The position numbers and the translations under genes were made by a program. Below, in pieces: positions 1 through 7,739 of a stretch of 16,482 bases of DNA. Source of the DNA: CAZPUI01 sp964415525 (GTDB lineage: Bacteria > Acidobacteriota > Holophagae > Holophagales > Holophagaceae); contig CAYQAS010000097.1 in assembly GCA_964415525.1 (NCBI GenBank), forward strand, positions 1 through 16,482. Direction: 5' to 3'. Within the stretch, counting starts at the first letter, position 1. Each line of letters opens with the position of its first letter. The notes under the pieces were generated by a model that was not told the origin of the DNA, searched no databases, and worked only from the letters and a program-made list of their open reading frames with translations.

Positions 1-924
1 GGCAAGGAGACGGTCCAGAACCTTTTCGCCTTCCGTTTCAACAACGCCATCTTCGAGCCCCTCTGGAACCGCCGCCACGTGGAGCTCGTGCAGATCACGG
101 TGGCGGAGGAGCTGGCGGTGGAACACGGGCGCGCAGGCTACTACGACACCGCCGGGGCGCTGCGGGACATGCTGCAGAACCACATGCTGCAGATCCTGGC
201 GCTGGTGGCCATGGAACCGCCGGGATCGCTTGACCCCGAAGCCATCCGGGACCAGAAGGTGAGCGTGCTGCGCAGCCTGCGGTCGGCTTCCCCCGCCGTG
301 CGCGCCCGCTATGCCGAAGGCCCCGCGGGCATCGGCTACCTGCAGGAGGATGGCGTCCCCGTAGGGTCGGACACCGAGACCTACATCGCCCTGCGCGCCG
401 AGGTGAACACCTGGCGCTGGGCGGGCGTGCCCTTCCTCTTGCGCCACGGGAAGCGCCTTCCCAAGCGATTCAGCGAGGTCAAGGTACAGTTCAAGGTGCC
501 GCCGCTGCAGCTCTTCGATCGGGTGGATGCGGATCTGCCCCAGTCGCCCGAGGGCGAAGTCTGCAACCTGCGGCCCAACGTGCTGACCCTGAGCCTCCAG
601 CCCCGGGAAGCCCTGAGCCTGTCTTTCGGCGTGAAGGTGCCCGGAGGCGGCATGACCATGGCCCCGGCGGAGCTCGCCTTCGACTACCGCGACCGCTTTG
701 GCGCCAGCACCACGCCTGCCTATGAACGGCTACTCCTGGACGCCATCCAGGGCGACCCGACGCTCTTCCTGCGGGCGGACGAGGTGGAGGCCAGTTGGCG
801 CTTCGCGGACCACGTCCGCGCAAGCTGGGCGGACGACATCCGGGAGTACCCCGCAGGCACCTGGGGGCCGGACAACGCGGACACCCTCTTCCAGGGCTGC
901 GAAGGCGGCTGGTCCCGTGGGTAG
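1..924 (+). CDS. zwf: glucose-6-phosphate 1-dehydrogenase, C-terminal part (5' end outside window)
   Basis: Oxidises glucose 6-phosphate to 6-phosphogluconolactone with reduction of NAD(P)+, the entry step of the oxidative pentose phosphate pathway, in the cytoplasm. The frame is open from base 1 and encodes 307 residues, so about 180 N-terminal residues (the Rossmann part) are missing; the family is usually 480-510 aa. The first codons read GKETVQNL, the end of the substrate-binding DHYLGKE motif, followed by the conserved IFEPLWNR and VQIT segments. Then come YYDTAGALRDM, QNHMLQ and AMEPP, and near the end YPAGTWGP, all typical of this enzyme. The GTG/Met in the ELVQIT stretch near base 79 is internal, not a start. 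The TAG stop lies inside the start of pgl, so the two genes are translationally coupled. Identification is secure. Confidence 0.97.
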   Translation, partial: GKETVQNLFAFRFNNAIFEPLWNRRHVELVQITVAEELAVEHGRAGYYDTAGALRDMLQNHMLQILALVAMEPPGSLDPEAIRDQKVSVLRSLRSASPAVRARYAEGPAGIGYLQEDGVPVGSDTETYIALRAEVNTWRWAGVPFLLRHGKRLPKRFSEVKVQFKVPPLQLFDRVDADLPQSPEGEVCNLRPNVLTLSLQPREALSLSFGVKVPGGGMTMAPAELAFDYRDRFGASTTPAYERLLLDAIQGDPTLFLRADEVEASWRFADHVRASWADDIREYPAGTWGPDNADTLFQGCEGGWSRG

Positions 925-1552
925 GCGCTTCCACACCAGCGAAGATCCGCGGGGCCTCGCCGCACGGCTGCTCACTGAAGCTCTCGCGACCTTTCAAGCC
1001 CCCCGCCTCGCCATCGCCGGAGGCTCCGCCGCCTCCGCCCTGGACCGCCACGCCATCGCCGCCTGGGATCACCTGCGCCTGACCTGGGTGGATGAGCGGG
1101 TGGTGCCCTTCGATCATCCTGACTCCAATCGCGGCGCCGCCTGGCGATCGGGATTGCTCACACCGCCTGGGCTGGAAATGCCCCTACTGAAGGATGACGA
1201 GACCGCACAGGAAGCCGCCGCACGCGTGACCGCCGCCCTGCGCACCGCCTTCGGAAACGGCCTCGACGTCCTGCTGCTCGGCATAGGCGAGGACGGCCAT
1301 TTCGCTTCGCTCTTCCCAGGCCATCCGTGGGGCGGCGAAGTACCGGTGCTCATCGTGCCCGACAGCCCCAAGCCCCCGAGTCTTCGCCTGAGTCTGAGCC
1401 TTCCCTTCCTGCAGACCGCCAGTCGCGCGGTGCTCCTCGCCACCGGCGAAGGCAAGCGCGAGTCCCTGAGACGGCTGCGCACGGGCGACCCCAGCCTGCC
1501 AGCGAGTCACCTATCCGACCTGGACGTGGTGACGGATCTCAGAGACCTGTGA
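917..1552 (+). CDS. pgl: 6-phosphogluconolactonase
   Basis: Hydrolyses 6-phosphogluconolactone to 6-phosphogluconate, the second oxidative pentose phosphate step. The open frame extends further upstream, but that part lies over zwf. I chose the GTG at 917, which overlaps the zwf stop by 8 nt and has a purine-rich stretch (GAAGGCGG) about 8 nt before it. The product is 211 aa, slightly short for the DevB/SOL type (about 220-260). Motifs: AIAGGSAA at about 33-40 (usual form GGSTP), WVDERVVPFDHPDSN at 57-71, and GIGEDGHFASLFPG at 122-135, whose His128 aligns with the catalytic histidine. DSPKPP at 149-154 is also typical. The Ser-Ala in place of the usual Ser-Thr in the first motif is a small oddity. 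Position after zwf and before gnd supports the call. Confidence 0.94.
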   Translation: MGRRFHTSEDPRGLAARLLTEALATFQAPRLAIAGGSAASALDRHAIAAWDHLRLTWVDERVVPFDHPDSNRGAAWRSGLLTPPGLEMPLLKDDETAQEAAARVTAALRTAFGNGLDVLLLGIGEDGHFASLFPGHPWGGEVPVLIVPDSPKPPSLRLSLSLPFLQTASRAVLLATGEGKRESLRRLRTGDPSLPASHLSDLDVVTDLRDL

Positions 1553-1566
1553 GCGAAATGAGGAAC

Positions 1567-1602
1567 CACGAATGACACGAATGACACGAATGAGCGCGAA
1601 TG
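1567..1602 (+). repeat. tandem 9-nt repeat (CACGAATGA x3 plus a degenerate fourth copy)
   Basis: Three perfect contiguous copies of CACGAATGA occupy 1567-1593, followed by GCGCGAATG at 1594-1602. The array is preceded by GGAAC and starts 14 nt after the pgl stop. On the other strand it reads as the ATTCGTGTC repeat type seen scattered in intergenic DNA of many unrelated bacteria. No function is assigned. Confidence 0.85.
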
Positions 1603-2005
1603 GCCGCCGCTCGACTGTCACCACCCTTTTCCAGGATGGGCCTAGGTACGCCCCCGCAGTATTCATTCGCGCGACCGAAGTCCGGCTGCCTGGACATTCT
1701 CCCTGCGAGCCGGGCCGGATCGGTGCACGCGCGGTCAACGCATGTGGCAGAATCCGCAGCTTCCCTCAGCCCTTCCATCCCTTGCAACCTTGTTCTCATC
1801 TTCTTTCAAAAGAATGTTTAACAGCGATGAAAGGGATGATAGCAAGCGGGTGTTGCCGACCCATCATTCCGGTCCTTCGTGCCTCGGGACGCGGGTCGAC
1901 CTTTCAGTGCCTTGCGGCGGTTGCCGCCAGCCTCCTTGAGGCGGAGTCTTCCCCATCATCGAATAGGTCTTGTGGGTATCGGTTCATATCTCCCGGGAGG
2001 TTTTC
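1603..2005. other. about 400-nt gene-free spacer between pgl and gnd
   Basis: No convincing coding region: the short open frames lack a ribosome binding site and any recognisable protein pattern. A locally AT-rich stretch around 1785-1850, in otherwise GC-rich DNA, is where a gnd promoter would be expected, but no box pair is a good match to the -35/-10 consensus. A leader-like set of hairpins follows at 1916-1944 (separate entry), and a good Shine-Dalgarno sequence lies at 1995-2000. Confidence 0.6.
1916..1944 (+). promoter_or_regulatory. mutually exclusive hairpins in the gnd 5' leader
   Basis: GGCGG (1916-1920) can pair with CCGCC (1924-1928) across a TTG loop, and GCCTC (1930-1934) can pair with GAGGC (1938-1942). 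Alternatively CCGCC pairs with the downstream GGCGG (1940-1944), which contains the adjacent stem and excludes the first hairpin. The arrangement resembles an attenuator or a structured leader, but no run of T follows, so termination is not clearly predicted. Confidence 0.3.
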
Positions 2006-3412
2006 ATGTCTGGAACAGCTGACGTCGGCGTGATCGGTCTGGCGGTGATGGGGGCGGCCCTGGCGCGGAATTTCGCGAGCCGGGGACTCAAGGTTGCGGC
2101 CTACAACCGCAGTTCCGAGGTCACGCGGAAGCTTGTGGCCGACCATTCCGAGGCGGGGCTGCTGGCCAGCGAGAGCCTCGAGGCCTTCGTGGCCTCCCTG
2201 GCGAGGCCCCGACGTATCGTCCTCATGGTGCAGGCGGGTCCTGCGGTGGACGCCGTGCTGAGCCAGCTTGACCCACTCCTGGAATCCGGTGATGTGGTGG
2301 TAGACGGCGGCAACAGCCACTACGTGGACACCGACCGGCGGCTCCGGACTTACGCCAATCGGCACTGGCGTTTCATGGGCATGGGTGTGAGCGGTGGCGA
2401 GGAAGGCGCCCTCAAGGGCCCTGCCCTCATGCCCGGCGGCGATCGATTGGCCTTCGAGGTGATGCGGCCGGTCCTGGAGCCCATCGCGGCCATCGGTCCC
2501 ATGGGTCCGTGCCTCACCCACTGCGGTACGGGCAGTGCGGGCCACTTCGTGAAGATGGTCCACAACGGCATCGAGTACGGGGACATGCAACTCATCGCCG
2601 AGACCGTCCTGCTGCTGCGCCGGGGCTTTGGCCTGACGGCGCCTCAGGCGGCGGAGGTTTTCGCGGACTGGAACCGCGGCGAACTGGACAGCTACCTCAT
2701 CGAGATCACCGCCGAAGTCCTGGCTACGCCGGATCCGGAACGGCCCGGCAGTTGGCTGGTGGATGCCGTATTGGACCGCGCGGGCCAGAAGGGCACCGGG
2801 AAGTGGACGGTGCTGGCGGCCTCCGAACTCGGCGTCGCCGTGCCCACCCTGGCGGCGGCGGTGGACGCCCGCACCCTCAGCAGCCAGCGCGACCTACGAC
2901 TCGAAGCCGCTGCCCATTTCCCCGCCGAACACCACGCCCTGAGCGGCCTCAGCCTGGATGACCTGCGGGATGCCCTCTACGCCGCCAAAATCGCCAGCTA
3001 CACCCAAGGCTTCGCCCTGCTGGAAGCCGCCAGCCACGCCTACGGCTATGGGACCGACCTGGGAGAGGTCGCACGGGGTTGGACCGCCGGGTGCATCATC
3101 CGCGCCCGGTTCCTCGAGACCGTCCGGGACGCCTTCCGCACCGATCCCGCCCCGAGCCTTCTGGCCTTCGCCCCTGCCCTCGCGCAGGCCCTGAAGCAAC
3201 GGGAAGGCGCCTGGCGCCGGGTCGTCTCCACCGCCCAGGCCGCCGGACTGCCGGTGCCGGGCCTCTCCGCCTCCCTGGGGTGGTTCGATACGTTGCGCAA
3301 CAGCTTCGGCAGCACGTCCGTCCTCCAGGCCCAGCGCGACCACTTCGGCGCACACACCTACGAGCGCATCGACCGACCCGGCGTAGCGGTGCACAGCAGC
3401 TGGGGACGGTGA
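2006..3412 (+). CDS. gnd: 6-phosphogluconate dehydrogenase, decarboxylating
   Basis: Oxidatively decarboxylates 6-phosphogluconate to ribulose 5-phosphate with NAD(P)H formation, completing the oxidative branch begun by the two upstream genes. The ATG at 2006 has GGGAGG 5 nt upstream; a GTG 12 codons earlier lacks such a site. The 468-aa length is that of the long, homodimeric form. Visible features: N-terminal Rossmann motif GLAVMGAALA (11-20), NRS at 34-36 where NADP-dependent members carry NRT/NRS, and DGGNS (100-104). The GVSGGEEGA signature is at 127-135, with HFVKMVHNGIEY (180-191) holding catalytic Lys183 and Glu190. The family signature DRAGQKGTGKWT is at 257-268, and the C-terminal QAQRDHFGAHTYER at 441-454 closes the active site of the partner subunit. 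No broken motifs. The cofactor inference rests on one short motif. Confidence 0.97.
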   Translation: MSGTADVGVIGLAVMGAALARNFASRGLKVAAYNRSSEVTRKLVADHSEAGLLASESLEAFVASLARPRRIVLMVQAGPAVDAVLSQLDPLLESGDVVVDGGNSHYVDTDRRLRTYANRHWRFMGMGVSGGEEGALKGPALMPGGDRLAFEVMRPVLEPIAAIGPMGPCLTHCGTGSAGHFVKMVHNGIEYGDMQLIAETVLLLRRGFGLTAPQAAEVFADWNRGELDSYLIEITAEVLATPDPERPGSWLVDAVLDRAGQKGTGKWTVLAASELGVAVPTLAAAVDARTLSSQRDLRLEAAAHFPAEHHALSGLSLDDLRDALYAAKIASYTQGFALLEAASHAYGYGTDLGEVARGWTAGCIIRARFLETVRDAFRTDPAPSLLAFAPALAQALKQREGAWRRVVSTAQAAGLPVPGLSASLGWFDTLRNSFGSTSVLQAQRDHFGAHTYERIDRPGVAVHSSWGR

Positions 3413-3455
3413 TGACGGCGGGCGGCGACGCCTCAATCGCGATTCCGGAGATCAT

Positions 3456-3475
3456 GGAGGGCCTTTGCTCCCTCC
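3456..3475. terminator. possible hairpin terminator between convergent gnd and thioesterase genes
   Basis: GGAGGG (3456-3461) and CCCTCC (3470-3475) form a 6-bp stem with an 8-nt loop, placed between two genes transcribed towards each other. GTTTG follows on the plus strand, which is a poor U-tract, so this is a weak candidate. Confidence 0.35.
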
Positions 3476-3491
3476 GTTTGCACCTCGCGGC

Positions 3492-3899
3492 TCAGTTTTC
3501 CCCGCCCTGAACCCTGCCCGCCAGCACCTCCAGCACCGCCGTCGGCAGGCGCCGTGGCTTGTCGGCGCGGGTGGTGATGCCATGCAGGGTCCGGCCCTCA
3601 GCCACCAGGCGCCCCCCCTCGGTGCGGATGTCATAGCCGAAGGCCAGCTTCACGCGCCCCAGTTCCTCCAGGCGCACCGCCACATGCAACACCTCGTCGT
3701 AGTGCGCCGCTGAGCGGTAATCCAGTTCGACTCGAATGACGGGGAGGGCCACATCCTGGGCCTCCAATTCCGTGAAAGGGAAGTCCAGCTCACGGAAGTA
3801 GGCACCCCGGGCCGCCTCCAGCAGGTCGAGATAGCGGCTGTAGTAAACGTGGTTGCCCAGGGTGCAGTCGGCATAGGTCACGCGGTGGGTATGGATCAC
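3492..3899 (-). CDS. YbgC/4-hydroxybenzoyl-CoA thioesterase-type acyl-CoA thioesterase
   Basis: Hot-dog-fold thioesterase predicted to hydrolyse acyl-CoA esters in the cytoplasm. I chose the GTG at 3899, with GGAG 6 nt upstream, because the conserved fold begins immediately (HTHRVTYADC); this gives 135 aa, the normal family length. An in-frame ATG at 3923 would add eight residues, and the frame stays open to 4022. The YADC motif at 9-12 supplies the Asp that aligns with the catalytic residue of the family (usual YADTDxMGxVYYxNYL). The following segment, GNHVYYSRYL, keeps the pattern but has Ser-Arg where Ala-Asn or Ser-Asn is common. GITTRADKPRRLP near the C-terminus matches the usual ending. 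It is last in a probable minus-strand transcript after rarA and the FlgM-like gene, with no tol-pal genes nearby, so substrate and role are unknown. Confidence 0.85.
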   Translation of the reverse strand: MIHTHRVTYADCTLGNHVYYSRYLDLLEAARGAYFRELDFPFTELEAQDVALPVIRVELDYRSAAHYDEVLHVAVRLEELGRVKLAFGYDIRTEGGRLVAEGRTLHGITTRADKPRRLPTAVLEVLAGRVQGGEN

Positions 3900-4046
3900 G
3901 GGGCACTCCGGAACAGGGCCCATCCCAGGCGGGCTTTCCCAGTGTGACGCATGGGCCTGGACCCCGCCCATATCTGGCAGGGGCTCCGGGACACGGCTCT
4001 GGGGCTGGGATGGCCCATCCATGCCACCCCAGGCTGAAAGGGGAAC

Positions 4047-4355
4047 CTACCCCAGCAGCGCCAGGGCAACTTCTCTGGACATACGCTCGGACCGCAACAC
4101 GGAACCGCCACCCTGGGACTGCAGGCCGGACCTCACCTGATCCACCAGGCTATCGGCGGCAGGGGCGTCACGCAGGGTGCGTCCTTCCACGGCGAGCCGC
4201 TGGCTCACCTGGGCCGCTTCGGCCTGTCGGGGGGAGATATCCATGGAATCGGCCTTCGATTTGGGAGCCTCCACCGGCGGCTCCTGGGGTGCCACCGGCC
4301 GCCCGGTGTTCAGGGCCTGCGGGTCCAGGGTGCGTGCGTCGGTACGGACTTTCAT
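4047..4355 (-). CDS. small FlgM-like protein (possible anti-sigma-28 factor)
   Basis: The 102-aa product starts at the ATG at 4355, with GAGGAG 6 nt upstream. The N-terminal 35 residues are rich in Pro, Ala and charged residues and look unstructured. The second half resembles the FlgM pattern: DSMDISPRQAEA at about 36-47 in place of the D-x-V-x-LS segment, then DSLVDQVRSGLQS at 68-80, which fits the helix before the sigma-binding region. RSERMSREVALALLG at the C-terminus fits the final ...KIAxxLL helix. FlgM binds and inhibits the flagellar sigma factor FliA until the hook is finished. The match is by eye and lacks the usual Gly-x-Tyr, so an unrelated small regulator is possible. It lies 80 nt downstream of rarA on the same strand; no flagellar structural genes are in the window. 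Confidence 0.45.
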   Translation of the reverse strand: MKVRTDARTLDPQALNTGRPVAPQEPPVEAPKSKADSMDISPRQAEAAQVSQRLAVEGRTLRDAPAADSLVDQVRSGLQSQGGGSVLRSERMSREVALALLG

Positions 4356-4435
4356 GGTGGACTCCTCGTCCAGCGGACGGACCGCTCCCCAACGATGGGC
4401 ATCGAGCGTGCCGGAATCCAGGGTGCCATTTTTTC

Positions 4436-5833
4436 CTACTCGATAGGCCGCACCACGAGGCGTCTCTCCAAGGTGCACGTTCCGCTGGACAGCTTCGAGA
4501 TGGCCCGCGCCAGGGCCTCTCGGCTGGCATCCAGGTCCTCCGCCCAAGCATCCAAGGGCAGCTCGCCGCCATCGGGATGTTCGTCCCACCAACCGGTCCA
4601 GAATTCCTGCAGTCGCGGCAGATCCGGCTCTTGTCGGTCCCGCCAGTTGCGCTCCTGGGGGCGCCGGGGCTCGAAGAACCGCGCGGTGCGCAGGGCGTCC
4701 GGCAGGAAGGTCTGGGGCCGTTCGTAGTCCTGATGGCTGTAGAAATAACCCTCACCGTGACCCCGCAACCGATTTGAGCTGTTGTGGGCGTCCCGGATGG
4801 CATCCGGAATGGGATGATCCGCCGCCGCCAGGGCCGCGTCGATGGCGAGAATCGTGGCATTGCTCTTGGGGGCGTTGGCAACGTAGAGCACCGCCTGGGC
4901 CAATGGGATGCGCGCTTCGGGCCAGCCGATGCGCTCCACGGCGCGACTGGCACACTCCGCCAACTGAAAAGCCATGGGGTCGGCATTTCCGACATCCTCC
5001 GCCGCCGTGACCATGAGTCGACGGGCGATGAACCGCGGGTCCTCGCCCCCACGGATCATGCGGGCCAGATAGTAGAGGGCCGCATCCGGGTCCGAGCCCC
5101 GCAGGCTCTTCTGGAAGGCGCTGGCCAGATCGTAGTGGCCGTCCGCTCGATCGTACATGAGCCGACCGCCCAGGGACTCCTGCAAGCCTTCCAACTGGCG
5201 TTCCGAGGGTGCCATGCCCAGGTAGACCTCCAGACCGGACAACGCGCTGCGCAGGTCCCCGCCTGCCCAGTGGCTAAGCCAGTCCAGGATGGCATCGGGC
5301 GGTTCATGCCCCTCGCACTCCTTCGCCCAGGCGCGATCGAGCACGATGCGCACCGCCACAGGTTCCAGCGCCTTCACCGGCAGGAGCTGGCAGCGGCTGC
5401 GGAGCGCCGGGTTCAGGTAGAAGGCGGGATTCTCGGTGGTGGCCCCGATGAGGATGGCGTCCCCGCGCTCCAGAAACGGCAGCAGGATGTCCTGTTGGCT
5501 GCGGTTAAAACGGTGGATCTCATCCAGGAACACCACGGGCGGGGTGCTGCGGAAGAGGGGCGCCTCCCGGTGCTCCACCAGGAACTTCTTGAGCTCGGCC
5601 GCCGATCCCGTGACGCCGCTGAACTCCAAGAAGCCGTGTCCTGTCTCCCGGGCCAGCAGCCGCGCCAGGGTCGTCTTGCCCGTCCCCGGCGGCCCCCAGA
5701 GCACCACGGAAGGCAGGCGACCGCCACTGGTGAGGCGCTTGAGAGCCCCCTTCGGCCCCAGCAGGTGGTCCTGGCCCACCACCTGTTCGAGGTGGCTGGG
5801 GCGCATCCGTTCGGCGAGGGGCACGTGGGTCAT
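4436..5833 (-). CDS. rarA: replication-associated recombination protein A (RarA/MgsA AAA+ ATPase)
   Basis: A clamp-loader-like AAA+ ATPase that acts at stalled or damaged replication forks, related to eukaryotic WRNIP1/Mgs1. The start is the ATG at 5833, preceded by GGAGGG; a GTG six codons upstream is in frame but without a clear site. The 465-aa product has RPSHLEQVVGQ (11-21), Walker A GPPGTGKT (47-54), Walker B VFLDE (101-105) followed by the RarA-typical IHRFN, and sensor 1 GATTENPAFYLNPALRSR (130-147). GGDLRSAL (191-198) serves as sensor 2, and the tetramerisation region RGGEDPRFIARRLMVTAAEDVG spans 261-282. VANAPKSN (318-325) and the HQDY region complete the RarA body by about residue 380. 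The final 80 or so residues, Trp- and acid-rich, extend beyond the common ending. Divergent from the sensor gene at 5936 across a 102-nt gap that must hold both promoters. Confidence 0.95.
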   Translation of the reverse strand: MTHVPLAERMRPSHLEQVVGQDHLLGPKGALKRLTSGGRLPSVVLWGPPGTGKTTLARLLARETGHGFLEFSGVTGSAAELKKFLVEHREAPLFRSTPPVVFLDEIHRFNRSQQDILLPFLERGDAILIGATTENPAFYLNPALRSRCQLLPVKALEPVAVRIVLDRAWAKECEGHEPPDAILDWLSHWAGGDLRSALSGLEVYLGMAPSERQLEGLQESLGGRLMYDRADGHYDLASAFQKSLRGSDPDAALYYLARMIRGGEDPRFIARRLMVTAAEDVGNADPMAFQLAECASRAVERIGWPEARIPLAQAVLYVANAPKSNATILAIDAALAAADHPIPDAIRDAHNSSNRLRGHGEGYFYSHQDYERPQTFLPDALRTARFFEPRRPQERNWRDRQEPDLPRLQEFWTGWWDEHPDGGELPLDAWAEDLDASREALARAISKLSSGTCTLERRLVVRPIE

Positions 5834-5935
5834 GGCCCTCCAGTTGTACACCGTCCGGGCGTCTCCCGCCTTCCCACGGGCCTTGCAGGATTCTGGTCAC
5901 GCGTCGGAACCTCCGATGAGGGGCATGGAGTCTCG

Positions 5936-7570
5936 ATGCCGCCATCCCCGAACACCCCTTCGTCCGGTTCTCCTCGTCTCGGGGTCTGGCTCGTCCTGAG
6001 CCTGGCGCTGGCCAATCTCGCGGTCCTGGGTATCTCGATTTTGGCCGTTCGCGCCAGCCTCCACTCCCACCGGCGACAGGCGGAGGTCACCACCCGCAAC
6101 CTTGCAGACATCCTGGAGCAGAACCTGTCCGGGAACATCCGACTCCTGGACCTGACCCTGCTCCAGATCCTGGATGACCCGCTCCTGTCACGTGTTCCGC
6201 CCCCCGCAGCCTCACAGTTGCAGGCGCTGCTGGACCACCACCGCGCCCGCTTACCGCTGCTGAGCGCCCTGCGGGTGACGGATGCCGAAGGCCAGGTCAT
6301 CGGCGGCACCCTGATCCAGGAAACAAACGGCCGCAGCATCGCGGACCGTCCCTATTTCCAGACCCTGCAAGCACATCCCGAGGTCGGACTCGTCGTTTCG
6401 CCACCGGTGGTCAGCCGATTCGATCAAAAGTTGGTGCTGATCTTTGCCCGCGCCCGGCGGGACGCCAGCGGAGCCTTTGTCGGCATCCTCTACGGGGTGG
6501 TCTCCTTGCAGGATTTCACCCGTACCCTCGGGATCGTGGAGATCGGCCCCAAGGGCACCATCGCGGTGCGGGATGCGAATCACGGGCTCATCACCCGCTA
6601 TCCATCCTTTCCTCATATGGAATCCCGACTCGGCGAGCAGGCCACCACACCGGAATACCTCAGCATCGTTCAGTCGACAGAGGGTGCGGGAACCTTCCGG
6701 AAGGCCTCACCCACGGATGGCATCGAGCGGACCTGGACCGTTCGCCGAGTCACCGGTCATCCCATGTGGCTGGTGGTGGGTCTGGCGGAGGTCGACTATC
6801 TGGCCACCTGGCGTGACGAACGAATCAAGGCCACCGCCACGGTCCTGGGCAGTCTCCTCATCAGCGTCGTCCTCGGCAGTCTCCTGTTGCGCATTTGGCA
6901 TCAGCAGGTGGCCGCCAAGGGTGAACTCGCCCTGGAAAAGGAGAAATTCCAGGTGCTGACCGAGCAGACCGACGATGTGATCTGGTCCATCACCCCGGAC
7001 GGACGATTCACCTATGTGAGTCCATCCGTGGTTCGCCAGCGGGGCTTCACCCCCGAGGAGCTGATGGCCCTCCCACCCGAGACCAGCCTCGCCATGCCTG
7101 ACGGCGTCGGCTTCATCCGCCAGCAGCGGGAGCGACTGACCCAGAGTCCATCGGGCTCCCAGCCCTTCGCCGCCCATCCCCTGGAGGTGGAACATCGCCG
7201 CAAGGACGGCACCACGTTCACGGGGGAAGTCCGCCTGACGGTGATCTGGGGACCGGATGGCCAGGCGGTGGGTCTGCGGGGCATCACCCGGGACATCACA
7301 GAGCGCAAGCGCAGCCAGGCGGAGATGGAAGGCTTGATCCATGACCTCACCATGGCCTTGGCGGAGGTCAAGGAACTCAAGGGGCTCCTGCCCATCTGCA
7401 GCGCCTGCAAGAAGATCCGAGACGACCAAGGCTACTGGAACCAGATGGAGACCTACATCAGCCATCACACGGATGCCACCTTCACACATGGCATGTGCCC
7501 GGAGTGCATTAAGGCCTATTTTCCAGACATAGAAGTCCATCGGCGGTCCAAACCGTCGGAGCCGGCATAG
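5936..7570 (+). CDS. membrane sensor: dCache-like periplasmic domain, PAS domain and Cys4 C-terminal module, no kinase
   Basis: A 544-aa predicted signalling protein starting at the ATG at 5936 (GGAG 5 nt upstream). The open frame runs far upstream, but that part is only the complement of rarA. TM1 is at about 16-38 and TM2 at 299-320. Between them is an extracytoplasmic region with the dCache-type segment SIADRPYFQTL (134-144), a likely ligand sensor. A PAS domain follows at about 335-455, ending in RGITRDITERK (448-458), the usual PAC end. After a short helix, residues 482-530 hold PICSACKKIRDDQGYW and, after a spacer, HGMCPECIKAYFP: two CxxC pairs suited to binding a metal ion. This module recurs at the end of PAS and receiver proteins in many bacteria without an assigned function. 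No HisKA, HATPase, GGDEF or EAL domain is present, so the output is unknown. Confidence 0.85.
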   Translation: MPPSPNTPSSGSPRLGVWLVLSLALANLAVLGISILAVRASLHSHRRQAEVTTRNLADILEQNLSGNIRLLDLTLLQILDDPLLSRVPPPAASQLQALLDHHRARLPLLSALRVTDAEGQVIGGTLIQETNGRSIADRPYFQTLQAHPEVGLVVSPPVVSRFDQKLVLIFARARRDASGAFVGILYGVVSLQDFTRTLGIVEIGPKGTIAVRDANHGLITRYPSFPHMESRLGEQATTPEYLSIVQSTEGAGTFRKASPTDGIERTWTVRRVTGHPMWLVVGLAEVDYLATWRDERIKATATVLGSLLISVVLGSLLLRIWHQQVAAKGELALEKEKFQVLTEQTDDVIWSITPDGRFTYVSPSVVRQRGFTPEELMALPPETSLAMPDGVGFIRQQRERLTQSPSGSQPFAAHPLEVEHRRKDGTTFTGEVRLTVIWGPDGQAVGLRGITRDITERKRSQAEMEGLIHDLTMALAEVKELKGLLPICSACKKIRDDQGYWNQMETYISHHTDATFTHGMCPECIKAYFPDIEVHRRSKPSEPA

Positions 7571-7580
7571 AGCTGGGGTT

Positions 7581-7639
7581 GCCTCACCGCCCTTCCTCGC
7601 GGCCTGGACTTCGGACAGAACGGTGAGGCCGCGCGTTTT
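7581..7639 (+). terminator. inverted repeats after the sensor gene, possible terminator
   Basis: GCCTCACCG (7581-7589) pairs with CGGTGAGGC (7621-7629). Alternatively CGCGGCC (7598-7604) pairs with GGCCGCG (7627-7633), which is followed by CG and TTTT at 7636-7639. The two stems share bases and cannot form together. The second resembles an intrinsic terminator for the sensor gene, though its 22-nt loop is long. Confidence 0.35.
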
Positions 7640-7739
7640 CAGGCCAAGGTTCAAGAGCACTTGCCGAAGGACCAGGGAAACGCCAGGGCTGCTTAAGCTC
7701 CCATGGACAAGGTTGGTCGTTCCCCGTTACAGGTGATCC

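Noticed and set aside
1511..1799. Minus-strand open frames with a repeated IRVIRVIRG segment
   Set aside because: The segment is just the translation of the 9-nt tandem repeat. There is no ribosome site or family match.
4001..4053. Short palindromes (GGATGGCCCATCC and GGGGAACCTACCCC) between the thioesterase and FlgM-like genes
   Set aside because: The stems are too short and there is no clear T-run; such palindromes are expected by chance in GC-rich DNA.
4784..5935. Upstream part of the long plus-strand open frame ending at 7570
   Set aside because: It lies entirely over the complement of rarA and the divergent promoter gap. The real sensor begins at the ATG at 5936 with a ribosome site and TM1.
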